Of a stretch of 15,687 bases of DNA, positions 5,951 through 13,084 are shown piece after piece; the first letter of the stretch is position 1; every line of letters starts with the position of its first letter. This DNA comes from Prevotella sp. (GTDB lineage: Bacteria > Bacteroidota > Bacteroidia > Bacteroidales > Bacteroidaceae): positions 1-15,687 of the forward strand of contig JAFRMM010000116.1 in assembly GCA_017430675.1 (NCBI GenBank), in the 5' to 3' direction. The notes below the pieces were generated by a model that saw only the letters and a list, made by a program, of their open reading frames with translations, was not told the origin of the DNA and ran no database searches. The translations under genes were made by a program, and so were the position numbers.

Positions 5951-7156
5951 ATGCCTGAAATATCAGTCCGTGGCCTGGAAATGCCCGAGTCTCCTATCCG
6001 GAAACTCGCACCGTTGGCCGCTGCCGCCAAGAAAAGAGGGACCAAGGTGTATCACCTGAATATCGGACAGCCAGACCTGCCCACGCCACAGGTAGGACTC
6101 GACGCCCTGAAGCAGATAGACCGTGATATCCTCGAGTATTCTCCCTCGCAGGGGTACCTGAGTTATCGCGAGAAGTTGGTTGACTACTACGCCAAATACA
6201 ATATCAACGTCACTGCCGAGGACATCATCATCACCTCGGGCGGCAGTGAGGCGGTGCTCTTCGCCTTCCTCTCCTGTCTGAACCCAGGCGACGAGATCAT
6301 CGTGCCCGAACCGGCCTACGCCAACTATATGGCCTTTGCCATCTCCGCAGGTGCGAAGATCCGCACCATCGCCACCACCATCGAGGAAGGCTTCTCACTG
6401 CCGAAGGTGGAGAAGTTCGAGGAACTGATCAACGAGCGCACACGGGCTATCATGATCTGCAACCCCAACAATCCGACAGGCTATCTCTATACCCGTCGTG
6501 AGATGAACCAGATCCGCGACCTGGTGAAGAAATACGATCTGTATCTCTTCTCCGACGAGGTCTATCGTGAATATATCTATACGGGTTCACCCTATATCTC
6601 CGCCTGCCATCTGGAAGGCATCGAGCAGAACGTGATCCTCATCGACTCCGTGTCGAAGCGCTACAGTGAGTGCGGTATCCGTATCGGTGCCCTCATCACG
6701 AAGAATGCCGAGGTGAGGAAGGCCGTGATGAAGTTCTGTCAGGCCCGCCTCTCTCCTCCCCTCATCGGACAGATTGTGGCCGAAGCCTCATTGGATACGC
6801 CGGAGGAATATCTGCGCGAGGTCTATGACGAATATGTGGAGAGAAGGAAATGCCTGATCGACGGACTGAACCGCATCCCCGGTGTCTATTCGCCGATTCC
6901 GATGGGTGCCTTCTATACGGTGGCAAAATTGCCTGTGGATGACGCGGAGAAGTTCTGTCGCTGGTGTCTGGCTGAGTTTGAGTACGAAGGCGAGACCGTG
7001 ATGATGGCTCCCGCCGCCGGTTTCTATACCACCCCAGGTGCTGGCATCAATCAGGTACGTATTGCCTACGTGTTGAAGAAGAAGGATCTGGAGCGTGCAC
7101 TCTTCGTGTTGCGAAAGGCTCTCGAAACCTACCCAGGGAGAGTGGAGAATGATTGA
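5951..7156 (+). CDS. PLP-dependent aminotransferase, class I/II (AspC/COG0436-like)
   Basis: A 401-aa fold-type I aminotransferase that moves amino groups between an amino acid and a 2-oxo acid. Motifs appear in the expected order: NIGQPDLPTPQ (37-47), YSPSQGYLSYR (63-73), ITSGGSEAV (94-102), NPNNPTGYLY (171-180, with the PLP-contacting Asn), SDEVY (201-205, Asp202 to the pyridine nitrogen), DSVSKRYSECGIRIG (232-246, Lys236 the PLP lysine) and QVRIAYV (368-374, Arg370 for the substrate carboxylate). The length is normal. Sequence alone does not fix the substrate; an aspartate- or aromatic-type enzyme is likely. Divergent from the pseudokinase operon, and followed after 31 bp by a permease gene read in the same direction. 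Confidence 0.92.
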   Translation: MPEISVRGLEMPESPIRKLAPLAAAAKKRGTKVYHLNIGQPDLPTPQVGLDALKQIDRDILEYSPSQGYLSYREKLVDYYAKYNINVTAEDIIITSGGSEAVLFAFLSCLNPGDEIIVPEPAYANYMAFAISAGAKIRTIATTIEEGFSLPKVEKFEELINERTRAIMICNPNNPTGYLYTRREMNQIRDLVKKYDLYLFSDEVYREYIYTGSPYISACHLEGIEQNVILIDSVSKRYSECGIRIGALITKNAEVRKAVMKFCQARLSPPLIGQIVAEASLDTPEEYLREVYDEYVERRKCLIDGLNRIPGVYSPIPMGAFYTVAKLPVDDAEKFCRWCLAEFEYEGETVMMAPAAGFYTTPGAGINQVRIAYVLKKKDLERALFVLRKALETYPGRVEND

Positions 7157-7188
7157 TGACTGAACACTGAACATTGATCATTGAACAT
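7154..7188 (+). repeat. Five-unit 7-bp tandem repeat linking the aminotransferase stop to the permease start
   Basis: Heptamers TGATGAC, TGAACAC, TGAACAT, TGATCAT and TGAACAT run head to tail; a partial sixth (TGAATTT) follows. The first TGA is the aminotransferase stop codon (7154-7156), and the junction of the fifth unit with the partial sixth creates the permease TTG start (7188-7190). Because the period is 7, TGA occurs in all three frames, so readthrough would terminate at once. Confidence 0.72.
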
Positions 7189-8435
7189 TGAATTTCCCCC
7201 TATTCATAGCAAAGAGAATCTATAGTGACAAGGGCGACAAGCGCATGGTAAGTCGCCCTGCCATCCGTATTGCCACCATCGGCGTCGCCATCGGTCTGGC
7301 AGTGATGATCGTGACTGTCAGTGTGGTGCTGGGCTTCAAGCATACGATTCGTGACAAGGTAGTGGGCTTCGGCGGACATATCCAGATACACAATGTCCTG
7401 CTCTTCAATGATGCTGATCCCTATACGATCTGCGTCAATGACAGTCTTTTGGATGCTATCAGACAAATACAGGGCGTAAACCATGTGGAGCGCTATTCCA
7501 TCACCCAGGGACTGCTCAAGACAGACGATGACTTCCTGGGTGTAGCCTTCAAGGGCGTAGGACCAGAGTATGATGCCTCCTTTCTGAGAGAGAACCTGGT
7601 GGATGGTGAGATGCCCCAGTTCAGCGACTCCACCAGTCGCTACCAGTTATTGATGTCGAAGATGATTGCCGACAAACTGCAATTAAAGGCTGGTGACCAG
7701 GTGTTTGCCTATTTTATTGGTGATGACGATGTGAAGACGCGCAAATACACGGTCTGCGGCATCTATCAGACTAACATGACACGTTTCGACGAGAGCCTGT
7801 GCTTCACGGACCTCTACGCCGTGAACCGTCTGAACGGCTGGAAGACGGAGGATTGCACAGGCGTGGAGGTAACGGTCGGGGATCTCGAACAGATCCCACA
7901 GACGGAAGAAGCCTTCATCAGTGATATCAACCGTACCTGCGACACCAAGGGCAATATGATGACTACACGGACCATCTACGAGGTCTATCCCCAGGTGTTC
8001 ATGTGGCTGGAACTGCTTGACATCAACGTCTGGATCATCCTCGCCCTGATGGTGTGTGTGGCAGGATTCACGATGATCAGCGGACTGCTGATCATCATCC
8101 TCGAGCGTACCCAGATGATCGGCATCCTGAAAGCCCTGGGCGCACGCAACAAGACCGTCCGCCACACGTTCCTGTGGTTCTCCGTGTTCATTATCGGTCA
8201 GGGCATGCTCTGGGGCAACATCATCGGCATCGGCATCGTTCTGCTGCAGCAATACACGGGCATCATCTCACTGGATACCCAGACCTATTACGTCAGTGAG
8301 GCACCCATGGAACTGAACATCCCACTCATCCTGTTGCTGGATGCCGTCACACTCCTTATTTGTGTCTTTGTCCTGATCGCTCCAAGTTATCTTATCTCGC
8401 ATATTCATCCTGCAAAGTCGATGAGATACGAATAA
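7188..8435 (+). CDS. FtsX/LolC-E-family ABC transporter permease
   Basis: A 415-aa inner-membrane protein with the MacB/LolE layout: one membrane helix (28-50, IATIGVAIGLAVMIVTVSVVLGF), a large periplasmic domain (about 51-278), then three helices (281-304, 327-354, 378-402). The cytoplasmic loop ERTQMIGILKALGARNKTV (306-324) is the typical coupling helix that contacts the ATPase. The family moves lipoproteins or other hydrophobic substrates out of the membrane, and the closest layout is that of LolC/LolE. The partner ATPase is not in the window. The start is TTG at 7188: it gives MNFPLFIAKRIYS, the usual N-terminus of this group as I recall it, whereas the next in-frame ATG (residue 20) would remove it. 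Ends at 8435 with no clear terminator downstream. Confidence 0.88.
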   Translation: MNFPLFIAKRIYSDKGDKRMVSRPAIRIATIGVAIGLAVMIVTVSVVLGFKHTIRDKVVGFGGHIQIHNVLLFNDADPYTICVNDSLLDAIRQIQGVNHVERYSITQGLLKTDDDFLGVAFKGVGPEYDASFLRENLVDGEMPQFSDSTSRYQLLMSKMIADKLQLKAGDQVFAYFIGDDDVKTRKYTVCGIYQTNMTRFDESLCFTDLYAVNRLNGWKTEDCTGVEVTVGDLEQIPQTEEAFISDINRTCDTKGNMMTTRTIYEVYPQVFMWLELLDINVWIILALMVCVAGFTMISGLLIIILERTQMIGILKALGARNKTVRHTFLWFSVFIIGQGMLWGNIIGIGIVLLQQYTGIISLDTQTYYVSEAPMELNIPLILLLDAVTLLICVFVLIAPSYLISHIHPAKSMRYE

Positions 8436-8489
8436 AATTGTTCCTTTTTTCCACTAAACCTATTATTTTTTCTTATTGCATTAAAATAT

Positions 8490-8514
8490 TGCACATTTTT
8501 TTTGCAAATGTGCA
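8490..8514. promoter_or_regulatory. Palindrome TGCACATTT-N7-AAATGTGCA overlapping the -33 box; possible operator
   Basis: Perfect 9-bp arms at 8490-8498 and 8506-8514 surround 7 nt. The palindrome covers the -33 element (8501-8504) of the acyl-CoA synthetase promoter, a good position for a repressor or activator site. It shares the TGCACA/TGTGCA core with a second palindrome at 8531-8555. A weak terminator for the upstream permease gene is an alternative, but the stem is AT-rich and no T-run follows it. Confidence 0.45.
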
Positions 8515-8532
8515 GGAAATGATATATCTTTG
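8501..8532 (+). promoter_or_regulatory. Bacteroidetes-type promoter for the acyl-CoA synthetase pair
   Basis: TTTG (8501-8504), 20 bp, then TATCTTTG (8525-8532) gives an exact consensus match. Expected transcription start near 8536 and a leader of about 26 nt to ATG 8562. The preceding 65 bp (8436-8500) after the permease gene are very AT-rich and hold no gene. Confidence 0.75.
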
Positions 8533-8555
8533 CACAAAATTTCAAAAATTGTGCA
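8531..8555. promoter_or_regulatory. Second TGCACAA/TTGTGCA palindrome spanning the transcription start and leader
   Basis: TGCACAA (8531-8537) and TTGTGCA (8549-8555) form 7-bp arms 11 nt apart. The left arm overlaps the end of the -7 box, so part of it (TTTGCAC) may simply be promoter sequence. In RNA the arms could form a small hairpin covering most of the leader before ATG 8562. Together with the upstream palindrome this makes a two-site arrangement suited to regulated expression. Confidence 0.38.
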
Positions 8556-8561
8556 GTTTCA

Positions 8562-10220
8562 ATGGAGACATTCAGCAGTTTTAATGCTTATATCCAAAGG
8601 GCCATCGTTGAGAACTGGGACAAAGATGCTCTAACCGACTATCAGGGCATTACGTTACAGTTTCATGATGTAGCACGGAAAATAGAAAAAATACATATTC
8701 TCTTTGAGAACAGTGGTGTTGAGCGGGGTGACAAGATAGCCATCTGCGGCCGTAACTCTGCCCACTGGGCAGTGGCCTTTCTCGCCACACTGACCTACGG
8801 AGCCGTCGCTGTTCCCATCCTGCATGAGTTCAACGGTGAGCAGATTCAGAACATCGTCAATCACTCAGGATCCAAACTGTTGTTTATTGGTGACTATGCC
8901 GTGAAGACCATTGATCCTGAAACAATGCCTGATTTGGAGGCCATCATCAACCTGCCTGACTTCTCACTGCTGATCTCTCGCTCAGAGAAGGTCACCTACG
9001 CGCGCGAACATTTGAATATGTTATTCGGCAGCAAATATCCAAGGGCCTTCCGCAAGGAGCATGTCGATTATTACAAGGACGAGGCCGAGGAACTGGCACT
9101 GATCAACTACACCAGTGGTACGACGGGATTCTCGAAGGGTGTGATGCTACCCTACCGTGCCATCTGGGGCAACGTGGAGTTCATCATCAACCGTCTGGGT
9201 AAGAAGGTGAAGGCCGGCGACAACCTGCTGAGCATCCTGCCGATGGCCCACATGTACGGTATGGCCGTGGAGTTCCTCTTCGGCTTCTGCAACGGCTGTC
9301 ACCTGTTCTTCCTCACCCGTCTGCCGTCACCCGCCATCATCGCACAAGCCTTCGCCGATATCAGGCCCACGCTGATTGTCACCGTGCCCCTGATCATCGA
9401 GAAGATTATCCGCAAGAAAGTATTCCCCAAGATACAGGACAACCGCATCCGTCTGCTGCTGTCCATGCCCGTGGTGTCGAAGAAGGTCAGGGAGCGCATC
9501 TGCCAGGAGGTGTATAATGCCTTCGGCGGACGAGCCTACGAAGTGATCGTCGGCGGTGCTGCGCTCTCCAAGGAGGTGGAGGAGTTCCTGCTCTCCATCA
9601 ATTTCCCCATCACCGTGGGATACGGCACGACGGAATGCGCACCGCTCATCTCGTATTGTGACCATACCGTTTTCAAGGGAGGCTCCTGTGGTACGCCTGT
9701 CGATCGCATGGAGGTGCGTATCGCTTCCAGTGATCCAGAGCATATCCCAGGCGAGATCATCACTAAGGGCACCAATCTGATGCTGGGCTACTATAACAAC
9801 GACGAGGCCACCAAGGCCGTGATCGACGAGGATGGCTGGTATCATACGGGAGACCTGGCCACGATGGCTCCCAGCGGACATATCTTCATCCGCGGACGCA
9901 TCAAGAACATGCTGCTTGGCGCCAACGGACAGAATGTCTATCCCGAGGAGATAGAGGACAAACTCAACACGATGGCGATGGTCTCGGAGAGCATCGTCAT
10001 CCAGCGGGGCGACAAACTCGTGGCACTCGTCTATCCCGACAAGGACGAGATGGTCAACTTCTCCCAGGAGGAGTTGGAGAAGATCATGGAGCAGAACCGC
10101 CAGGAACTCAACAACCAGTTGCCCGTCTATAGCCGCATCTCCGCCATCGAACTCCATGAGGAGGAATTTGCCAAGACACCTAAGAAGAGTATCAAACGCT
10201 ACCTATATCAGAATAACTAA
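8562..10220 (+). CDS. AMP-forming long-chain acyl-CoA synthetase (first of two tandem paralogs)
   Basis: A 552-aa adenylate-forming enzyme that should activate a fatty acid with ATP and CoA. Core motifs are in order: P-loop YTSGTTGFSKG (183-193), the PMAHMYG segment (227-233), VGGAAL (330-335), YGTTE (354-358), GWYHTGD (425-431, ribose-binding Asp431), RIKNMLLGANGQNVYPEEIE (446-465) and a Lys-rich end TPKKSIKRYLY (539-549). The length fits a bacterial long-chain enzyme without a membrane segment. In this C-terminal motif the catalytic lysine cannot be assigned by eye among K541, K542 and K545. It is followed after 6 bp by a paralog and preceded by a promoter with two palindromes. Acyl-chain preference cannot be read from sequence. 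Confidence 0.9.
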   Translation: METFSSFNAYIQRAIVENWDKDALTDYQGITLQFHDVARKIEKIHILFENSGVERGDKIAICGRNSAHWAVAFLATLTYGAVAVPILHEFNGEQIQNIVNHSGSKLLFIGDYAVKTIDPETMPDLEAIINLPDFSLLISRSEKVTYAREHLNMLFGSKYPRAFRKEHVDYYKDEAEELALINYTSGTTGFSKGVMLPYRAIWGNVEFIINRLGKKVKAGDNLLSILPMAHMYGMAVEFLFGFCNGCHLFFLTRLPSPAIIAQAFADIRPTLIVTVPLIIEKIIRKKVFPKIQDNRIRLLLSMPVVSKKVRERICQEVYNAFGGRAYEVIVGGAALSKEVEEFLLSINFPITVGYGTTECAPLISYCDHTVFKGGSCGTPVDRMEVRIASSDPEHIPGEIITKGTNLMLGYYNNDEATKAVIDEDGWYHTGDLATMAPSGHIFIRGRIKNMLLGANGQNVYPEEIEDKLNTMAMVSESIVIQRGDKLVALVYPDKDEMVNFSQEELEKIMEQNRQELNNQLPVYSRISAIELHEEEFAKTPKKSIKRYLYQNN

Positions 10221-10226
10221 CCGCCT

Positions 10227-11888
10227 ATGGAACAAATACCGAGTTTTAATGCACTTATCCAAGAGAGCATTATCAATAATTGGGACAAGGATGCACTGAC
10301 TGATTTCAAGGGTCAGACACTGCAGTTCCATGATGTAGCAAGAAAGATCGAGAAACTACACATCCTTTTCGAGAACAGTGGAATCCAGAAGGGTGACAAG
10401 ATTGCCCTCTGTGGCCGTAACTCCTCCCAGTGGGCCGTAGCCTTCATCGCCACTCTCACCTATGGCGCCATCGCCGTGCCCATCCTGCACGAGTTCAACG
10501 CGGAGCAGATCCATAATATCGTGAACCACTCTGAGGCCCGCCTCCTTTTCGTGGGCGACCACGTAGCCACGATCATCGACCCACAGGCCATGCCCACACT
10601 AGAGGGTATCATCAACAACCCAGACTACTCGCTGATGGTATCGCGTACGGACAAACTGACCTATGCCCGTGAGCACCTGAACGAACTCTATGGCAAGAAG
10701 TTCCCGAAGTATTTCCGCAAGCAGCACGTCAATTACTATGTCGAGAAGAGCCCTGACGAACTGGCTGTCATCAACTACACCTCAGGGACCACAGGTTTCT
10801 CCAAGGGTGTGATGCTGCCCTACCGTGCCCTATGGTCTAACTACGATTTCGCCTGTTACGTGTTGGGCAAGAAGATCAAGGCTGGCGACCGTGTGATCTC
10901 CATGCTGCCGATGGCCCACATGTACGGTATGGCCTTCGAGTTTCTCTTCGAGTTCCTGCACGGCTGCCATGTCTATTACCTGAACCGTGTGCCCTCACCC
11001 GCCATCATCGCACAGGCCCTGTCAGAGATCAAGCCCGTCATCGTCATCGCCGTACCGCTGATCATCGAGAAGATCGTCCGCAAGAAGGTGTTCCCGAAGA
11101 TCCAGAACAACCGCATGCGCCTCCTTCTGCAGATGCCCGTGATATCCAAGAAGGTCCGCGAGATGATCTGTCAGGAGGTGCTGAAAGCCTTCGGTGGCGA
11201 GATGTACGAGGTGATCATCGGCGGTGCCGCCCTGAACCAGGAGGTGGAACAGTTCCTGAAGCGCATCAACTTCCCCTATACCGTTGGCTATGGTGCCACG
11301 GAGTGTGCCCCGATCATCTGCTACAGCGACTGGCACACCTTCGCACCAGGATCCTGCGGACGTGCTGCCCTGCACCAAGAGGTGGAGATCGACTCCCCAG
11401 ACCCCAGGCATATCCCCGGTGAGATTCTCACGAAGGGTCTCAACGTCATGCTGGGCTACTACAAGAATCCAGAGGCGACGGCAGAGACCATCGACCGCAA
11501 CGGCTGGTACCATACGGGAGACCTCGGCACGATGGATGAGGAAGGCAACGTCTTCATCAACGGCCGCTCGAAGAACATGCTCTTGGGACCCAACGGCCAG
11601 AATATCTATCCTGAGGAGATCGAGGACAAACTCAACTCCATGACGATGGTGATGGAGAGTATCATCGTACAGCGAGACACCAAACTCGTGGCACTCGTGC
11701 ATCCTGATATGGACGAGGCCAAGAACATGGGCTTCTCAGAAGAGGATCTGATCAATATCATGGAGCAGAACCGCAACGGCCTGAACGAGATGATCCCTGC
11801 CTACGAGAAGATCTCGGAGATAGAAATCTATAAGGAAGAGTTCGAGAAGACACCTAAGAAGTCCATCAAGCGCTACCTCTACCAATAA
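10227..11888 (+). CDS. AMP-forming long-chain acyl-CoA synthetase (second tandem paralog)
   Basis: A 553-aa paralog of the upstream gene, collinear over its whole length with a one-residue insertion before the P-loop. By eye about three quarters of the first 60 residues are identical. All core motifs are kept: INYTSGTTGFSKGVML (P-loop), GWYHTGDLGTM, RSKNMLLGPNGQNIYPEEIE and TPKKSIKRYLYQ. Differences that may affect specificity include YGATE in place of YGTTE, a changed stretch after it (CYSDWHTFAPGSCGRAALHQ) and FEFLHGCHVYYLNR in the acyl-channel region. There is no promoter or Shine-Dalgarno site in the 6-bp gap, so it is co-transcribed. The operon ends at a terminator just after the stop. 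Confidence 0.9.
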   Translation: MEQIPSFNALIQESIINNWDKDALTDFKGQTLQFHDVARKIEKLHILFENSGIQKGDKIALCGRNSSQWAVAFIATLTYGAIAVPILHEFNAEQIHNIVNHSEARLLFVGDHVATIIDPQAMPTLEGIINNPDYSLMVSRTDKLTYAREHLNELYGKKFPKYFRKQHVNYYVEKSPDELAVINYTSGTTGFSKGVMLPYRALWSNYDFACYVLGKKIKAGDRVISMLPMAHMYGMAFEFLFEFLHGCHVYYLNRVPSPAIIAQALSEIKPVIVIAVPLIIEKIVRKKVFPKIQNNRMRLLLQMPVISKKVREMICQEVLKAFGGEMYEVIIGGAALNQEVEQFLKRINFPYTVGYGATECAPIICYSDWHTFAPGSCGRAALHQEVEIDSPDPRHIPGEILTKGLNVMLGYYKNPEATAETIDRNGWYHTGDLGTMDEEGNVFINGRSKNMLLGPNGQNIYPEEIEDKLNSMTMVMESIIVQRDTKLVALVHPDMDEAKNMGFSEEDLINIMEQNRNGLNEMIPAYEKISEIEIYKEEFEKTPKKSIKRYLYQ

Positions 11889-11894
11889 GAAAAG

Positions 11895-11924
11895 GGCTCT
11901 CCAGACTGGAGAGCCTTTTCTTTT
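11895..11924. terminator. Strong bidirectional intrinsic terminator between convergent operons
   Basis: GGCTCTCCAG (11895-11904) and CTGGAGAGCC (11906-11915) form a perfect 10-bp inverted repeat around one base, realistically an 8-bp stem with a short loop. TTTTCTTTT follows on plus, and on minus the stem is followed by CTTTTCTTA. It can therefore stop both the acyl-CoA synthetase operon, whose stop ends at 11888, and the leftward operon whose last stop begins at 11926. Confidence 0.85.
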
Positions 11925-11925
11925 C

Positions 11926-13083
11926 TCATTCGTATTCGTAATAGTACCAATAGGTACCCCGGTACTGTTCACCTACCCTTCCTTTCCTCTCCGTCAGAGT
12001 AGGATATGTCTGTTCCAATTCCCGCAGGTTACCAAAATCCTCTTCCGTCACCGGTTCTTGATAGACAAACAGGGGATTGGCACGCAGGTGCGTATAGAGG
12101 GTCAGTGCTTCGCGATAGTGCTTCGGCAGGTTATCATCCACCACATAGTACTTGCCTATATCCCTTACGAAGCGGTCCAGATCCTTGTCGATCAGATAGC
12201 CGCAGAGCAGATAGTCGCCTATCGCCTTACGGGGCACGGAGTCACGCCTCTGGAGCATCTGCAGATAGCGCACAGGCTCCATCTGTTCAGCAGGACGTGC
12301 TCCAAGGAACCTGTACAGACTGTCTTCAGGACACAGCAGCATCCGTGACTTGCCACTGGTGGGCAACATCCCGGAACTGGTACCTGTCACCGGGTACTCA
12401 AAGAGATGCTCACCCAGACCGTCGGTCCTTGCCAGGGCATACATACGGAGCATCAGCAGGTGACTGTCACTCTCAATGGACTTCCTGCCCACCTGCAGTG
12501 CCTTGTCGTACCTGCCCTCAGCAAGCAGGCTCTCCGCCTTCATACGGTAATGGAACACGGCATTCGTGTTTCCCAGCCACGCCACACCCATCATCAGCAA
12601 TGACATGATGAGCATGTTGATCCACATCGGACGGGAGATCAGCGAGAAGGAATCATCATCTTCCACCTCCTGCAACTGACGGGCGAAGAATACGATGGCC
12701 AGCCAGACGACAGCCACGATCACCACCAGCCACCAAGGAACCATGTGGACCACATCAACGCCTGACGCTATCTGCTGGCTCACATCCGTCAGCATCGCCA
12801 GCACCATCATCGAAGGTACGTATGTCAGCGCATGGGAACGTTTCTTCAGACGGGTGATTCTATAGACCGCCAACTGGACCAGATATAACACTACCGTGAT
12901 GATCAGCGCACCCAACACCCTATTGTAATGCGTCAGACCACCGCTCAGCACATGCTGTGTCATGGCCATCACGTCGGACTGGAAGAAATAGAGCCAACTG
13001 AGCGAGAACATCACAAAAACAATAGCACACATCACATGGACGGTGAGCGTGCTACTGTTCTTTCTCTGATGATTATAATTCAT
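11926..13083 (-). CDS. DUF6057-like membrane protein with TPR-like soluble domain
   Basis: A 385-aa protein of unknown function. The N-terminal half has about five membrane helices (17-34, 55-76, 86-105, 115-135, 153-171). The C-terminal half is soluble and helical, beginning with a TPR-like pair (AVFHYRMKAESLLAEGRYDKALQ onwards, from residue 175), and includes LPKHYREALTLYTHL, a motif I associate with DUF6057, a Bacteroidetes family. DUF6057 members I recall are longer, so this may be a shorter relative; the family call is tentative. After the last helix the domain probably faces the periplasm, though the odd helix count makes this uncertain. It starts one base after the glgB stop, so it is translated from the same mRNA, and it ends at the bidirectional terminator. 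A role in glycogen metabolism would be inference from position only. Confidence 0.7.
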   Translation of the reverse strand: MNYNHQRKNSSTLTVHVMCAIVFVMFSLSWLYFFQSDVMAMTQHVLSGGLTHYNRVLGALIITVVLYLVQLAVYRITRLKKRSHALTYVPSMMVLAMLTDVSQQIASGVDVVHMVPWWLVVIVAVVWLAIVFFARQLQEVEDDDSFSLISRPMWINMLIMSLLMMGVAWLGNTNAVFHYRMKAESLLAEGRYDKALQVGRKSIESDSHLLMLRMYALARTDGLGEHLFEYPVTGTSSGMLPTSGKSRMLLCPEDSLYRFLGARPAEQMEPVRYLQMLQRRDSVPRKAIGDYLLCGYLIDKDLDRFVRDIGKYYVVDDNLPKHYREALTLYTHLRANPLFVYQEPVTEEDFGNLRELEQTYPTLTERKGRVGEQYRGTYWYYYEYE

Positions 13084-13084
13084 A

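Noticed and set aside
4507..6045. Longer pseudokinase reading from an upstream start at 6045
   Set aside because: The extra 86 residues would run across the consensus promoter and into the divergent aminotransferase gene; ATG 5787 fits the promoter position.
9327..10157. 276-codon minus-strand frame opposite the first acyl-CoA synthetase
   Set aside because: A shadow of the sense codons; a similar shadow (11022-11702) appears opposite the paralog, as expected from shared sense sequence.
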